This document shows positions 9,907 through 18,887 of a stretch of 64,000 nt of DNA, one piece after another; the stretch's first letter is position 1, and every line of letters begins with the position of its first letter. Location: NCBI GenBank assembly GCA_030833845.1, contig JAURGK010000002.1, positions 1 to 64,000 of the forward strand, written 5' to 3'. The stretch is from Crocinitomicaceae bacterium. GTDB lineage: Bacteria > Bacteroidota > Bacteroidia > Flavobacteriales_D > Crocinitomicaceae. The position numbers and the translations under genes are program-made. The notes under the pieces were generated by a model that did not search any database, had not been told where the DNA came from, and saw only the letters and a list, made by a program, of their open reading frames with translations.

Positions 9907-9979
9907 TGGCCCATGGTGTAACTGGCAACACGTCTGATTTTGGTTCAGAAGAGTCTAGGTTCGAGCCCTAGTGGGCCAA
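9907..9979 (+). tRNA. tRNA-Gln (anticodon TTG)
   Basis: The acceptor stem TGGCCCA (9907-9913) pairs fully with TGGGCCA (9972-9978), with A9979 as discriminator. The anticodon arm TCTGA/TCAGA closes a seven-base loop TTTTGGT, giving anticodon TTG, read as glutamine. The T arm CTAGG-TTCGAGC-CCTAG is perfect. The 3' end continues CAA, so CCA is not encoded and must be added by a tRNA nucleotidyltransferase. A promoter and a terminator bracket it as a single-gene unit. Confidence 0.96.
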
Positions 9980-9983
9980 CAAC

Positions 9984-10011
9984 AGCCTCCTTCAACGGAG
10001 GCTTTTTTTTT
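9984..10011 (+). terminator. Intrinsic terminator after tRNA-Gln
   Basis: AGCCTCC (9984-9990), loop TTCAAC, and GGAGGCT (9997-10003) form a perfect seven-pair stem followed by an unbroken T run to 10011. It ends the tRNA transcript five bases after the mature 3' end. Confidence 0.9.
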
Positions 10012-10036
10012 GCTTAACTTTACTAAAATGTAAGTC

Positions 10037-11074
10037 ATGAATGAAAAGCGCACTGAATTAGCTGATTTAGGAGAGTTTGGGTTAATCGATCACCTCACCA
10101 AAGATATTCAGACCATACACCCAGAAACTCTTCGGGGAATTGGTGATGATGCTGCCGTGATTGACTTAGGAAATGAGGATTGTCAAGTTGTAAGTACGGA
10201 TCTACTCATTGAAGGTGTACATTTTGATTTGACTTACATGCCACTCAAGCACCTTGGATATAAGTCTGTAGCGATCAACGTTTCGGATGTCTGTGCTATG
10301 AATGCAATCCCAAAACAAATCACTGTCTCTATAGCCGTTTCTAACCGCTTCTCCTTAGAAGCACTTGAAGAGCTGTATGCTGGTATCAAGGCAGCATGTG
10401 CAGAATATAAAGTGGATATAATTGGAGGAGATACAACCTCTTCGCAAAGCGGCCTGATGATCAGTATTACAATTTTGGGTGTGGCAGCCAAAGAGAAAGT
10501 TTGTTACCGTTCTGGAGCCAAAGAATATGATTTATTAGTTGTTTCGGGTGATCTTGGCGGTGCCTACATGGGGCTGCAAGTGCTTGAGCGCGAAAAAGAG
10601 GTGTTCAAAGCCAACCCAAATATCCAACCCGATTTGGATGGCCATGATTACATTCTACAGCGGCAACTTAAACCAAATGCACGCCTTGATGTAGTGGGGA
10701 TCTTAAAGGAATTAGGTGTCCAACCCACCTCAATGATTGATATTTCCGATGGATTAGCAAGTGAAATCCTTCATTTGTGTAAGGCAAGTAATGTGGGCTG
10801 CCATCTCTATGACGAAAAATTACCTATAGATGCCAAGACATCAATGGTAGCCATAGATTTTAATCTAGACCCTAGTATGTGTGCACTCAACGGTGGTGAG
10901 GATTACGAATTGCTTTTTACAATCGATCAAAAAGATGTTGACTTGATCGCATCCAATCCGAATTTTACTCTCATCGGCCACATGACAAACGCGGCAGATG
11001 GCATCTATTTCATAGATAAAACTGGTTCTGCCCATACCCTAAGAGCACAAGGATTCAAACATTTTGAATCTTAG
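10037..11074 (+). CDS. thiL: Thiamine-monophosphate kinase
   Basis: ThiL phosphorylates thiamine monophosphate to the active cofactor thiamine diphosphate in the cytoplasm. The 345-residue protein shows the family's PurM-like fold markers: RGIGDDAAVID (Mg-ATP binding) near residue 34, STDLLIEGVHF, the glycine/aspartate motif GGDTT, MIDISDGLASE and the C-terminal GGEDYELLF. The length is typical. It stands alone between tRNA-Gln and a convergent SPOR gene whose stop codon is immediately adjacent. A partial -7 box, TAACTTTA at 10015-10022, may serve it, but its -33 region falls in the tRNA terminator. Confidence 0.94.
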   Translation: MNEKRTELADLGEFGLIDHLTKDIQTIHPETLRGIGDDAAVIDLGNEDCQVVSTDLLIEGVHFDLTYMPLKHLGYKSVAINVSDVCAMNAIPKQITVSIAVSNRFSLEALEELYAGIKAACAEYKVDIIGGDTTSSQSGLMISITILGVAAKEKVCYRSGAKEYDLLVVSGDLGGAYMGLQVLEREKEVFKANPNIQPDLDGHDYILQRQLKPNARLDVVGILKELGVQPTSMIDISDGLASEILHLCKASNVGCHLYDEKLPIDAKTSMVAIDFNLDPSMCALNGGEDYELLFTIDQKDVDLIASNPNFTLIGHMTNAADGIYFIDKTGSAHTLRAQGFKHFES

Positions 11075-11443
11075 TTAGTCCATGCGTGGTAGGTTGATGG
11101 TTTCTTTGTGTACAATATTAAGAGGAAACTGACCTCGAATATGCTCGGCAAATTCTTCCGCCTCTTTAAGTGTGCGAAAGTCTCCGACCATCAAATTAAA
11201 GTTGGGGGCCTCAAATCGCATGTAAGTATCTATTTTTGGATAGCGAGAAACAAACTGTGAGCGGACCTGATCAATTGCCTCTTTGTTTGAATCAAAACAG
11301 AGCTGCACCCTATATCCGGGCATTTGTTTAGAGCTCTTATCTCTGACACCTTGTTCAATTCTAGGGTCGGCAATGAGCCTTACTTGGGCTTTTAAAACAT
11401 TGGTTTGGAACCAAATAAAAATCAACACGAAAAATCCTTTCAT
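11075..11443 (-). CDS. Secreted SPOR-domain protein
   Basis: I start at the ATG at 11443, which gives 122 residues opening with a plausible signal peptide (MKGFFVLIFIWF, cleavage after KAQ); an upstream in-frame ATG at 11497 would bury that signal behind 18 residues. The mature part is a single SPOR domain (GYRVQLCFDSNKEA to the repeat-like YMRFEAPNFNLMVGDF and EAEEFAEHIR), a fold that binds denuded peptidoglycan at division sites in known proteins. A weak promoter (TTTG, 19 bases, TTACTTTG) ends just before 11443 and supports the shorter start. It converges on thiL with no gap. Confidence 0.8.
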   Translation of the reverse strand: MKGFFVLIFIWFQTNVLKAQVRLIADPRIEQGVRDKSSKQMPGYRVQLCFDSNKEAIDQVRSQFVSRYPKIDTYMRFEAPNFNLMVGDFRTLKEAEEFAEHIRGQFPLNIVHKETINLPRMD

Positions 11444-11535
11444 AAGCACAAAGTAAATGAGAATTTCAGTTTGTTCAAAATGCTTATTTAGATTCATTTT
11501 AAATTAACTTACATTAAATGTTTTTTGTCATGAAA

Positions 11536-11568
11536 TTGTCAGAAAATGTAAGGATTCGCTTAATTTTG
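11536..11568 (+). promoter_or_regulatory. Promoter of the actABCDEF-coxBA operon
   Basis: TTG at 11536-11538, a 22-base spacer and a full-consensus TAATTTTG at 11561-11568. A start near 11575 leaves a leader of about 53 bases. The leader begins with a short hairpin, AGCGG-TATGT-CCGCT (11581-11595), flanked by A and T tracts. Confidence 0.7.
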
Positions 11569-11627
11569 CTCCCGATAAAAAGCGGTATGTCCGCTCATTT
11601 TTAAAGAGTGAATTAGTAATTTTTTAC

Positions 11628-12956
11628 ATGGAAATATCTAACATTCAGTTGCTTAAGCGTTTCAAATCTTTCGCTTTTGCCGCCCTAACATTCAGCTTTG
11701 CTGTATTTTCAAACTATGCCTTTTCGCAAGGAGAGGGGCTATTTAAAGCAAAATGTGCTACCTGCCACATGCCCCACAAAAATTCTACAGGCCCAAAACT
11801 CTTCGGTGTAAGAGCAAAGTGGGAGTCTGGCGGAGCTAAAGAAGGAAGTATCTATCAGTGGGTAAATAACTGGCAAACAGCTGCAGCTAATGATCCCTAT
11901 GCGGCCGAGGTTTCAAAATGGTCGCCTACAGCAATGTCTGCATTTCCAGATCTTAAAAAAGAAGATATTGATGCCATCCTTGATTGGGTAGACGCCCAGC
12001 CAGATCCTGCAACCGCAGGCCCAGCTGACCCAAATACTCCAAACACTCCCAATACGCCAGTTGAAGAAGAATCCAATAGTTGGATTTGGATCATTATGGG
12101 AATTATTTTCGTTGTGGTCATCATGGCAGTTGGCGGCGTGCGCCGACAACTTAAAATTGCAACTTCTGACGATGCCGAACAAGAGAAGATGACCTACGGT
12201 GAAGAATTACGTGCTTTGGCATGGAAATACCGTTTGCAAGTGGGCTTGGTTTCACTCGTTGTGGTGATTTCGATATTCGTTGGTTTGTTCCAATCCCTTT
12301 ATTCGATAAATATAATGGAAGGGTATCAGCCCTCACAGCCAATTGCCTTTCCACATAGCCAGCATGCTGGAATTAATGGCATCGACTGTAAGTATTGCCA
12401 CAACACGGTTACTAAATCTAAATCTGCATCTATTCCTTCGGTGAATGTTTGTATGAATTGCCACAAACAAATCGACGGCGAAGGAAAACCATTTGCTGGT
12501 GAAATAAAGAAAATTTACGCCGCTGCCGGATGGGATAAAGACGGTATGAAATATACAGGTAAAACCAAGCCTATTGTATGGAACAAAGTTCACAACTTAC
12601 CTGAGCATGTTTATTTCAATCACTCACAGCACGTTGTAGTTGGTGGCATAGATTGTAAACAATGCCATGGAGACATGACTCAAATGCAAGAAACTGCAAT
12701 GGTTCAGCCCGTGGAAGAATTGAATAAAATTGAAGGCAACATCAAGCTTACACGCAAAACCCTTACCATGGGTTGGTGTATTGAGTGTCATGGTAAAAAG
12801 GACGTAGCCATTGGTAATGGTAAAAACGCCTACTACGACGAGATTCACCGTCGCCTCAAAAAAGATCCAAAATTATACGCACAATACCTCAACAACGACG
12901 GCAAAGTTACTGTCAACGAACTCGGTGGTTGGGAATGCGCAAAATGCCACTATTAA
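11628..12956 (+). CDS. actA: Alternative complex III subunit A, hexahaem cytochrome c
   Basis: ActA feeds and distributes electrons in the quinol:electron acceptor oxidoreductase that replaces the bc1 complex. The 442 residues hold six CXXCH haem sites: residues 43-47, 254-258, 275-279, 343-347, 384-388 and 437-441. The first lies in a separate monohaem domain after a signal segment (residues 14-32); a Pro/Asn/Thr-rich linker (about 125-148) and two hydrophobic segments (about 151-170 and 202-222) separate it from a C-terminal pentahaem domain. The Rhodothermus subunit is pentahaem, so the N-terminal domain is an extra fusion. First gene of the operon. Confidence 0.92.
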   Translation: MEISNIQLLKRFKSFAFAALTFSFAVFSNYAFSQGEGLFKAKCATCHMPHKNSTGPKLFGVRAKWESGGAKEGSIYQWVNNWQTAAANDPYAAEVSKWSPTAMSAFPDLKKEDIDAILDWVDAQPDPATAGPADPNTPNTPNTPVEEESNSWIWIIMGIIFVVVIMAVGGVRRQLKIATSDDAEQEKMTYGEELRALAWKYRLQVGLVSLVVVISIFVGLFQSLYSINIMEGYQPSQPIAFPHSQHAGINGIDCKYCHNTVTKSKSASIPSVNVCMNCHKQIDGEGKPFAGEIKKIYAAAGWDKDGMKYTGKTKPIVWNKVHNLPEHVYFNHSQHVVVGGIDCKQCHGDMTQMQETAMVQPVEELNKIEGNIKLTRKTLTMGWCIECHGKKDVAIGNGKNAYYDEIHRRLKKDPKLYAQYLNNDGKVTVNELGGWECAKCHY

Positions 12957-12989
12957 TTCAGTAATAACCATTCTTGTCGAAATAAGACC

Positions 12990-15900
12990 ATGGAAATGTC
13001 AAAAAAATATTGGAAAGGTATAGATGAACTCAAAGAGACACCTGAGTTCATCAAGCACAAAGATCAAGAGTTTGTTAACCAACAAACTATCGAAGATTTT
13101 TTAGCTGACGAAAACCTTGCTGAGTCATCTACTGCACGTCGTGACTTTTTAAAGTTTTTAGGTTTCTCGGTTGCAGCTGCAACGCTAGCTGCTTGCGAGG
13201 CACCAGTAACAAAGGTTGTTCCCTATGCTGTGAAGCCTGAAAATGTAACGCCAGGAATGCCAACTTGGTATGCAAGTACTTACTATGATGGTGCTTCGTA
13301 TGCAAGTATTATGGTAAAAACTCGTGAAGGTAGACCAATTTTTATCAAAGGAAATAAAGATTTTGGTTTTACTAAAGGCGGTACCAATCCACAAATTATT
13401 GCCTCTGTTTTGGGCCTCTATGATTCAGCACGATTAACTACTCCGCTAGTTAAGGGTGAAAAATCAACTTGGTCAGCTGCAGATGCAGGTATTGCGGCAG
13501 CAATTGCCGCTGCCAAAAAAGTCACTTTGCTATCTAGTACGGTGATTTCTCCATCTATCCAACGTGCTATTTCTGAAATGGCCACTAAAATGAACGGCGA
13601 AGGTGGATCAAAGTTTGAGCATATTCAATACGATGCGGTTTCTTACGCAGGGATGAGAGAAGCCAATCTATTGAATTTTGGTTCTCGTTTGATTCCAAGT
13701 TATGATTTCTCAAAGGCAAAGACAATAGTATCTGTCGGAGCTGATTTCTTGAGCACATGGTTATTGCCAACTGAATTTGCAGTTCAATACGGCTCGCGCC
13801 GTAACCCTGAAGGTGAATGGATGTCTAAGCATTTCCAATTTGAATCAGTACTTACTGTCACAGGTTCAAATGCCGATGTTCGCGGCATGATCAAACCGTC
13901 TGAAGAAGCTGCAGTACTCGCATACATGATTAAAGCGTTGGGTGGAAATCCTGGCACAACAGTAAACCCTGGTTCATGGAAAGCAGCAGCTGATAAAGCT
14001 GTAGCAGCGCTTAAGAAATCTAAGAAAGAAGCTATTGTAGTGGCTGGTTCAAATAACATCGGCGTTCAACAATTAGCTAATCAACTTAACGATTTAGTTG
14101 CTTCATATGGCAACACTATCGATCTAACTAACACCATTAACCTTCACCAATCTGAAGATGCTAAAGCGCTTAAATTAGCTGCAGACGTTGCCGCTGGTAA
14201 AGGTCCTGAGGTACTCATTATGATGGGTGTCAATCCCGTATACAGCATGCCTAATGGCGCTGCTTTTGCGAAAGGCTTGAAATCCATCAAAACTTCAATC
14301 GCTATTTCTTCTTTCGAAGACGAAACTGCTAGCCTTTGTACCTATGTTTGCCCTGATCATCACCAATTGGAAAATTGGTCAGATCACCAAGCCAAGGCCA
14401 ATGAATACGCAATCGGTCAGCCAACTATCCGCCCATTACACAATACTGCGAGCGCACTCGAGTCTCTATTGGTTTGGAATGGCAGCGCACTGCGTGGTGG
14501 TCAAGATTCAGCAGTTGCCTACGATTACATCAAAGCAACATTTGCTGCTTTGAATCCGCTGGGCGATTTTAATTTACTAACACATAACAGTTGTACTGAG
14601 TTGTCTCTAGCAGGATCAGCTCTCACATACAAGAACGCAGCTATTGCTGCATTGCCTAAATCTGCCGATACGGAGGTTGTTTTCTATCAGAAGCCAGCAA
14701 TTGGTAACGGTCAGTTTGCCAATAACCCTTGGCTACAAGAGATGCCTGACCCAGTTACCAAAGTAACCTGGGACAACTACATCACCATGAATCCGGTTGA
14801 AATGGAGGGCACCTATGCCACTACCTATGACCAAGAACACGGATTAAATTTAGCAACCGTTTCAGTGAACGGTAAGTCACTTACATTGCCAGTATATCCA
14901 TTGCCTGGGCAAGCGCCTAATACCATTGGTATTGCTCTAGGTTACGGACGCGGAGCAAACGGAGAAAATATTGGTAAGGCAGCCTTTCAAACAAAAGAGT
15001 ACGGAGGACACGCCACTACTGAAGATGGTCAACTCAAACCAATTGGCGCCAATGTGTTTGGATTGCTTACTACTGGAGCTACCTTTATCTATAGTGCTGC
15101 TGCAAAAGTAAGCCCGGCAGAGGGCACCTATCCAATTGCAGCCACTCAGATCCACCACACTGTGATGGGTCGTGATTCAATTGTTCGTGAAACCACTCTT
15201 TCTATTTTCAAGAATAGTGAAAAAGAGGCCTTCAACGAAGGACACAAACTCCAAAAACTTGACAAGCATGGCGATCATGTCGCAGCTCCTGTTTCTGAAT
15301 TTGATCTTTGGGCAGCGCACCCCGTAGAAAAAATTGGTCACCGCTGGGGTATTTCAATTGATCTTTCTTCATGTATAGGTTGTGGTTCTTGTTTGATTGC
15401 ATGTCAGTCAGAAAACAACGTTCCGGTAGTTGGTAAAGATGAGGTCCGTCGTGGACGTGAAATGCATTGGTTGCGTATCGACCGATATTTTGCTTCTGAT
15501 GAAGAAGCAGCAGTGGGGGTTAAGAAAGACAAGGAGAACTTTAGTTATGACAACGCCGAAAAAGCAGCATTGAATCCATCAGTGGTGCACATGCCTTTGA
15601 TGTGTCATCACTGTAACCATGCACCATGTGAAACAGTTTGCCCTGTGGCAGCTACCACGCACTCAAATGAAGGTTTAAACCAAATGACATACAACCGTTG
15701 TATTGGTACACGTTATTGTGCCAATAACTGCCCTTACAAAGTGCGACGATTTAACTGGTTCAATTATCCTTCCTACAAGAAATTTACAGAAATTAATCCT
15801 GCACAAGACGACCTCGGCCGTATGGTTCTCAATCCAGATGTTACTGTACGTACGCGCGGTGTGATGGAAAAATGTTCATTGTGCGTTCAACGCATTCAAG

Positions 15901-16172
15901 CAACAAAATTGGTTGCTAAAAAAGAAGCACGTACGGTTGCGGATGGTGAATTTGCAACGGCATGTTCAGATTCATGTCCAACCAACGCAATTGTTGTCGG
16001 TGACTGGAATGACCTTAAATCAATGATCCGTGAAAAATCAGAAGGTTTACGCGCATACCAAGCCCTTGAAGAAATCGGAGTGAAACCAAACGTCTGGTAC
16101 CAGGTAAAAGTACGCAATGAGGAAAATTCATTGTTAAATCATATTCAAGTAGCTGATCAAGCTCATCATTAA
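12990..16172 (+). CDS. actB: Alternative complex III subunit B, Fe-S and molybdopterin-oxidoreductase-like
   Basis: A 1060-residue periplasmic subunit. A twin-arginine signal (ARRDFLKFLGF, residues 49-59) with a cysteine at 69 suggests folded export and perhaps lipid anchoring. Residues about 80-760 resemble a molybdopterin oxidoreductase chain, though in this family the cofactor is absent. The C-terminal third is a four-cluster ferredoxin-like domain: CIGCGSCLIAC near 795, CHHCNHAPCETVC near 872-884, CIGTRYCANNC near 905, and CSLC with CSDSC further on. It passes electrons between the quinol site and the haems. An ATG two codons later (12996) is an equal start candidate. Confidence 0.93.
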   Translation: MEMSKKYWKGIDELKETPEFIKHKDQEFVNQQTIEDFLADENLAESSTARRDFLKFLGFSVAAATLAACEAPVTKVVPYAVKPENVTPGMPTWYASTYYDGASYASIMVKTREGRPIFIKGNKDFGFTKGGTNPQIIASVLGLYDSARLTTPLVKGEKSTWSAADAGIAAAIAAAKKVTLLSSTVISPSIQRAISEMATKMNGEGGSKFEHIQYDAVSYAGMREANLLNFGSRLIPSYDFSKAKTIVSVGADFLSTWLLPTEFAVQYGSRRNPEGEWMSKHFQFESVLTVTGSNADVRGMIKPSEEAAVLAYMIKALGGNPGTTVNPGSWKAAADKAVAALKKSKKEAIVVAGSNNIGVQQLANQLNDLVASYGNTIDLTNTINLHQSEDAKALKLAADVAAGKGPEVLIMMGVNPVYSMPNGAAFAKGLKSIKTSIAISSFEDETASLCTYVCPDHHQLENWSDHQAKANEYAIGQPTIRPLHNTASALESLLVWNGSALRGGQDSAVAYDYIKATFAALNPLGDFNLLTHNSCTELSLAGSALTYKNAAIAALPKSADTEVVFYQKPAIGNGQFANNPWLQEMPDPVTKVTWDNYITMNPVEMEGTYATTYDQEHGLNLATVSVNGKSLTLPVYPLPGQAPNTIGIALGYGRGANGENIGKAAFQTKEYGGHATTEDGQLKPIGANVFGLLTTGATFIYSAAAKVSPAEGTYPIAATQIHHTVMGRDSIVRETTLSIFKNSEKEAFNEGHKLQKLDKHGDHVAAPVSEFDLWAAHPVEKIGHRWGISIDLSSCIGCGSCLIACQSENNVPVVGKDEVRRGREMHWLRIDRYFASDEEAAVGVKKDKENFSYDNAEKAALNPSVVHMPLMCHHCNHAPCETVCPVAATTHSNEGLNQMTYNRCIGTRYCANNCPYKVRRFNWFNYPSYKKFTEINPAQDDLGRMVLNPDVTVRTRGVMEKCSLCVQRIQATKLVAKKEARTVADGEFATACSDSCPTNAIVVGDWNDLKSMIREKSEGLRAYQALEEIGVKPNVWYQVKVRNEENSLLNHIQVADQAHH

Positions 16173-16196
16173 TTATTATTCAATTAAACTACTGCA

Positions 16197-17585
16197 ATGC
16201 AAAAGGAAGCAGCAATCAGAGAGCCCCTCATTTTAGGTCACAAAACCTATCATGATGTCACAGAAGATGTTTGTCGTCCAATTGAGGACAAAGCACCCAA
16301 AATGTGGTATATCCTTTTTGGAATCGCTCTTGTAATCGGACTATACGGCGTAGGAAGCATTATGTATCTACTTGGCACCGGAATTGGTGTTTGGGGTCTT
16401 AATAAAACTATAGGCTGGGCATGGGACATCACTAACTTCGTATGGTGGGTAGGTATCGGACACGCAGGAACGTTAATTTCTGCCGTACTCCTTTTGTTCC
16501 GTCAGAAATGGCGTATGGCAATCAACCGTTCAGCTGAAGCAATGACGATTTTTGCCGTATTTATGGCAGGAACTTTTCCGCTGATTCACATGGGTCGTTT
16601 ATGGGTAGGTTATTGGGTAATGCCTATTCCAAACCAATTTGGATCACTGTGGGTGAACTTCAATTCGCCCCTCCTCTGGGACGTATTTGCCATCTCGACC
16701 TATTTATCTGTTTCATTGGTGTTCTGGTATATCGGACTCATACCGGATTTTGCAACAATCCGCGACCGCGCTAAAAAACCATTGGCCAAAAAAATGTATA
16801 GCATTTTGTCATTTGGATGGTCAGGACGTGCCAAGCACTGGAATCGATTTGAATTGGTTTCTTTGGTATTAGCTGGTTTGGCTACGCCGCTTGTATTCTC
16901 AGTACACTCCATCGTTTCCTTTGACTTTGCTACCTCAGTAATTCCTGGTTGGCACACAACGATTTTCCCTCCATACTTTGTAGCTGGTGCAGTTTTCTCT
17001 GGTTTTGCTATGGTACAAACCCTCCTTCTGATCATGCGTAAGGCAATGGGTCTTGAGGCCTACATTCATACTAAGCACGTCGAGTACATGAACATTGTAA
17101 TTATGGTTACGGGTTCAATCGTAGGTACGGCATATATTACTGAATTATTCATTTCTTGGTACTCTGGAGTAGAGTACGAGTCTTATGCTTTCATTAACAG
17201 GGCAACTGGTCCCTACTGGTGGGCATATTGGTCAATGATGACATGTAATGTAATTTCACCACAGTTGATGTGGATCCGTCGCTTGCGTCGAAGCTTACTC
17301 TTTACATTCTTTATTTCAATTGTAGTAAATATTGGAATGTGGTTCGAGCGCTATGTCATTATCGTTACCTCAATTCACCGCGACTACGTTCCGGCTGCTT
17401 GGAGTATGCACTTCCCGAGCCATATTGACATTGCGGTGTATATCGGCACCATTGGATTATTCTTTGTATTCTTCTTATTATTTGCGCGCTTCTTCCCAGT
17501 TCTTGCCTTGAACGAGGTTAAAACAATATTGAAGGGTTCAGGTCAGTCTTATAAAGAATCACCAGATTATCATAAACACCACTAA
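16197..17585 (+). CDS. actC: Alternative complex III subunit C, NrfD/PsrC-like quinol-binding membrane protein
   Basis: A 462-residue integral membrane subunit of NrfD type with about ten hydrophobic helices. Characteristic stretches are FVWWVGIGHAGTLISA (the quinol pocket helix in the family), TFPLIHMGR, and WHTTIFPPYFVAGA in the middle. It would oxidise menaquinol on the periplasmic side and pass electrons to ActB. It begins 24 bases after actB and ends in a His-rich tail. Gene order and length are standard for the Bacteroidota version of the complex. Confidence 0.94.
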   Translation: MQKEAAIREPLILGHKTYHDVTEDVCRPIEDKAPKMWYILFGIALVIGLYGVGSIMYLLGTGIGVWGLNKTIGWAWDITNFVWWVGIGHAGTLISAVLLLFRQKWRMAINRSAEAMTIFAVFMAGTFPLIHMGRLWVGYWVMPIPNQFGSLWVNFNSPLLWDVFAISTYLSVSLVFWYIGLIPDFATIRDRAKKPLAKKMYSILSFGWSGRAKHWNRFELVSLVLAGLATPLVFSVHSIVSFDFATSVIPGWHTTIFPPYFVAGAVFSGFAMVQTLLLIMRKAMGLEAYIHTKHVEYMNIVIMVTGSIVGTAYITELFISWYSGVEYESYAFINRATGPYWWAYWSMMTCNVISPQLMWIRRLRRSLLFTFFISIVVNIGMWFERYVIIVTSIHRDYVPAAWSMHFPSHIDIAVYIGTIGLFFVFFLLFARFFPVLALNEVKTILKGSGQSYKESPDYHKHH

Positions 17586-17594
17586 GTAAAGGTT

Positions 17595-18131
17595 ATGTCA
17601 GATAAAGTTCTATACGTAATGTACGACGATGATCATGTGCTAAAACACAGCGCTGAAAAACTCGTTTCAAAAGGGGTAAAAATTGCAGAAGTATTTTCTC
17701 CATTCCCTATTCACGGAATTGATCCAATTATTGGTGTGAAGCAAACGCGCCTCGGCATCATGGCATTCCTTTATGGTTTAACGGGTCTTACTTTAGCAAC
17801 TATAGGGATGCGTTTTTTCATGATCACGGATTGGCCAATGAATATTGGAGGAAAGCCAAATTTCTCTTATTTAGAAAATATGTTGGCTTTTGTTCCAATT
17901 AGTTTTGAGTTTACTGTAATGTGCGCAGCACATGGAATGGCAATCACCTATTTGCTTCGCAATAAAACCTTACCAGGTATGCCTGCTCAAAATCCGGATC
18001 CGCGTACTACAGACGACAAATTTGTGATGGAAATCCGCTTGAGCGATAATCATCAGATTTCTGAATCTGAACTCGACGGCATGCTCCAAGAAATAGGTTA
18101 CCTTGAATTGGATAAAAAAGAAATTAAATAA
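17595..18131 (+). CDS. actD: Alternative complex III subunit D (DUF3341)
   Basis: This 178-residue protein belongs to the DUF3341 family. A cytoplasmic N-terminal region (residues 1-50, with the family's FSPFPIHGID motif at about 36-45) is followed by two membrane helices at about 55-78 and 95-117 and a charged tail. It is a structural subunit without cofactors. Nine bases separate it from actC and twelve from actE, so it is co-transcribed and probably coupled in translation. Confidence 0.93.
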   Translation: MSDKVLYVMYDDDHVLKHSAEKLVSKGVKIAEVFSPFPIHGIDPIIGVKQTRLGIMAFLYGLTGLTLATIGMRFFMITDWPMNIGGKPNFSYLENMLAFVPISFEFTVMCAAHGMAITYLLRNKTLPGMPAQNPDPRTTDDKFVMEIRLSDNHQISESELDGMLQEIGYLELDKKEIK

Positions 18132-18143
18132 GTACAGGGCCAT

Positions 18144-18875
18144 ATGAAAAAATTAGTTTATATAGCATTTAGCGGAACATTCTTAAGTATGTCATTGCTT
18201 TTGAATTCATGTGTTTCCGATGCAGATAGCCCAGGTCTAGAATATGCGCCGGATATGTACCGCACTCCAGGTATAGAAACCTATGTGGATTACGGCGAAG
18301 TCCGTGGTGTTCAAGATAAAAGATGGAAAGGTCGTCTTTCGGCCATGACCCCTCCACGCAATACCATCCCTTATTATGGAACTGATTCTTCGGAAGTCAT
18401 GCTCATGTTGCCCTATTTTCGCAAACCAAATGTAGCTTTCAAACAAACGCATGGCCTATATGGTTGGGATTATTCAACTGCTGATGAATATACACTTGCA
18501 GTCGGTGATAAAAACCCAATTCAACTAAATGCTTTTAATGCAGATTTAGTAATCAACAAAGGAAAAGAACTCTTTACGGCTATGTGTCAGCATTGTCATG
18601 GTGAAAAGGGTGATGGCAATGGCCCTATGGTAGCATCAGGAGCTTATTCAGGAGTTCCAAACTATGTTGGTTTGGCCGCAACAGAAGGTCAGATGTTCTA
18701 CTCCATCTATTATGGTAAAGGCGCTATGGGATCACATGGTTCGATATTGAATAAAAAAGAAATCTGGACTATCATTCATTATATCCGTCGCATGCAAGAT
18801 GCCAACTATGGCAAATTCGATGCAAACGGAATGGCAATTTCAACGGTTGTATCTGACACCACTAACGCGAAATAA
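18144..18875 (+). CDS. actE: Alternative complex III subunit E, monohaem cytochrome c lipoprotein
   Basis: A 243-residue cytochrome. The N-terminus is a lipoprotein signal (hydrophobic run ending LLNSC, cysteine at about 23), so the mature protein should be lipid-anchored on the periplasmic face. One haem site, CQHCHGEKGDGNGP, lies near residue 148, and the distal Met is likely in GKGAMGSHGS about 45 residues later. A DMYRTPGIETY segment after the signal is typical of the subunit. It probably hands electrons to the oxidase encoded downstream. Confidence 0.93.
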   Translation: MKKLVYIAFSGTFLSMSLLLNSCVSDADSPGLEYAPDMYRTPGIETYVDYGEVRGVQDKRWKGRLSAMTPPRNTIPYYGTDSSEVMLMLPYFRKPNVAFKQTHGLYGWDYSTADEYTLAVGDKNPIQLNAFNADLVINKGKELFTAMCQHCHGEKGDGNGPMVASGAYSGVPNYVGLAATEGQMFYSIYYGKGAMGSHGSILNKKEIWTIIHYIRRMQDANYGKFDANGMAISTVVSDTTNAK

Positions 18876-18887
18876 ATAAGAAGAGCA

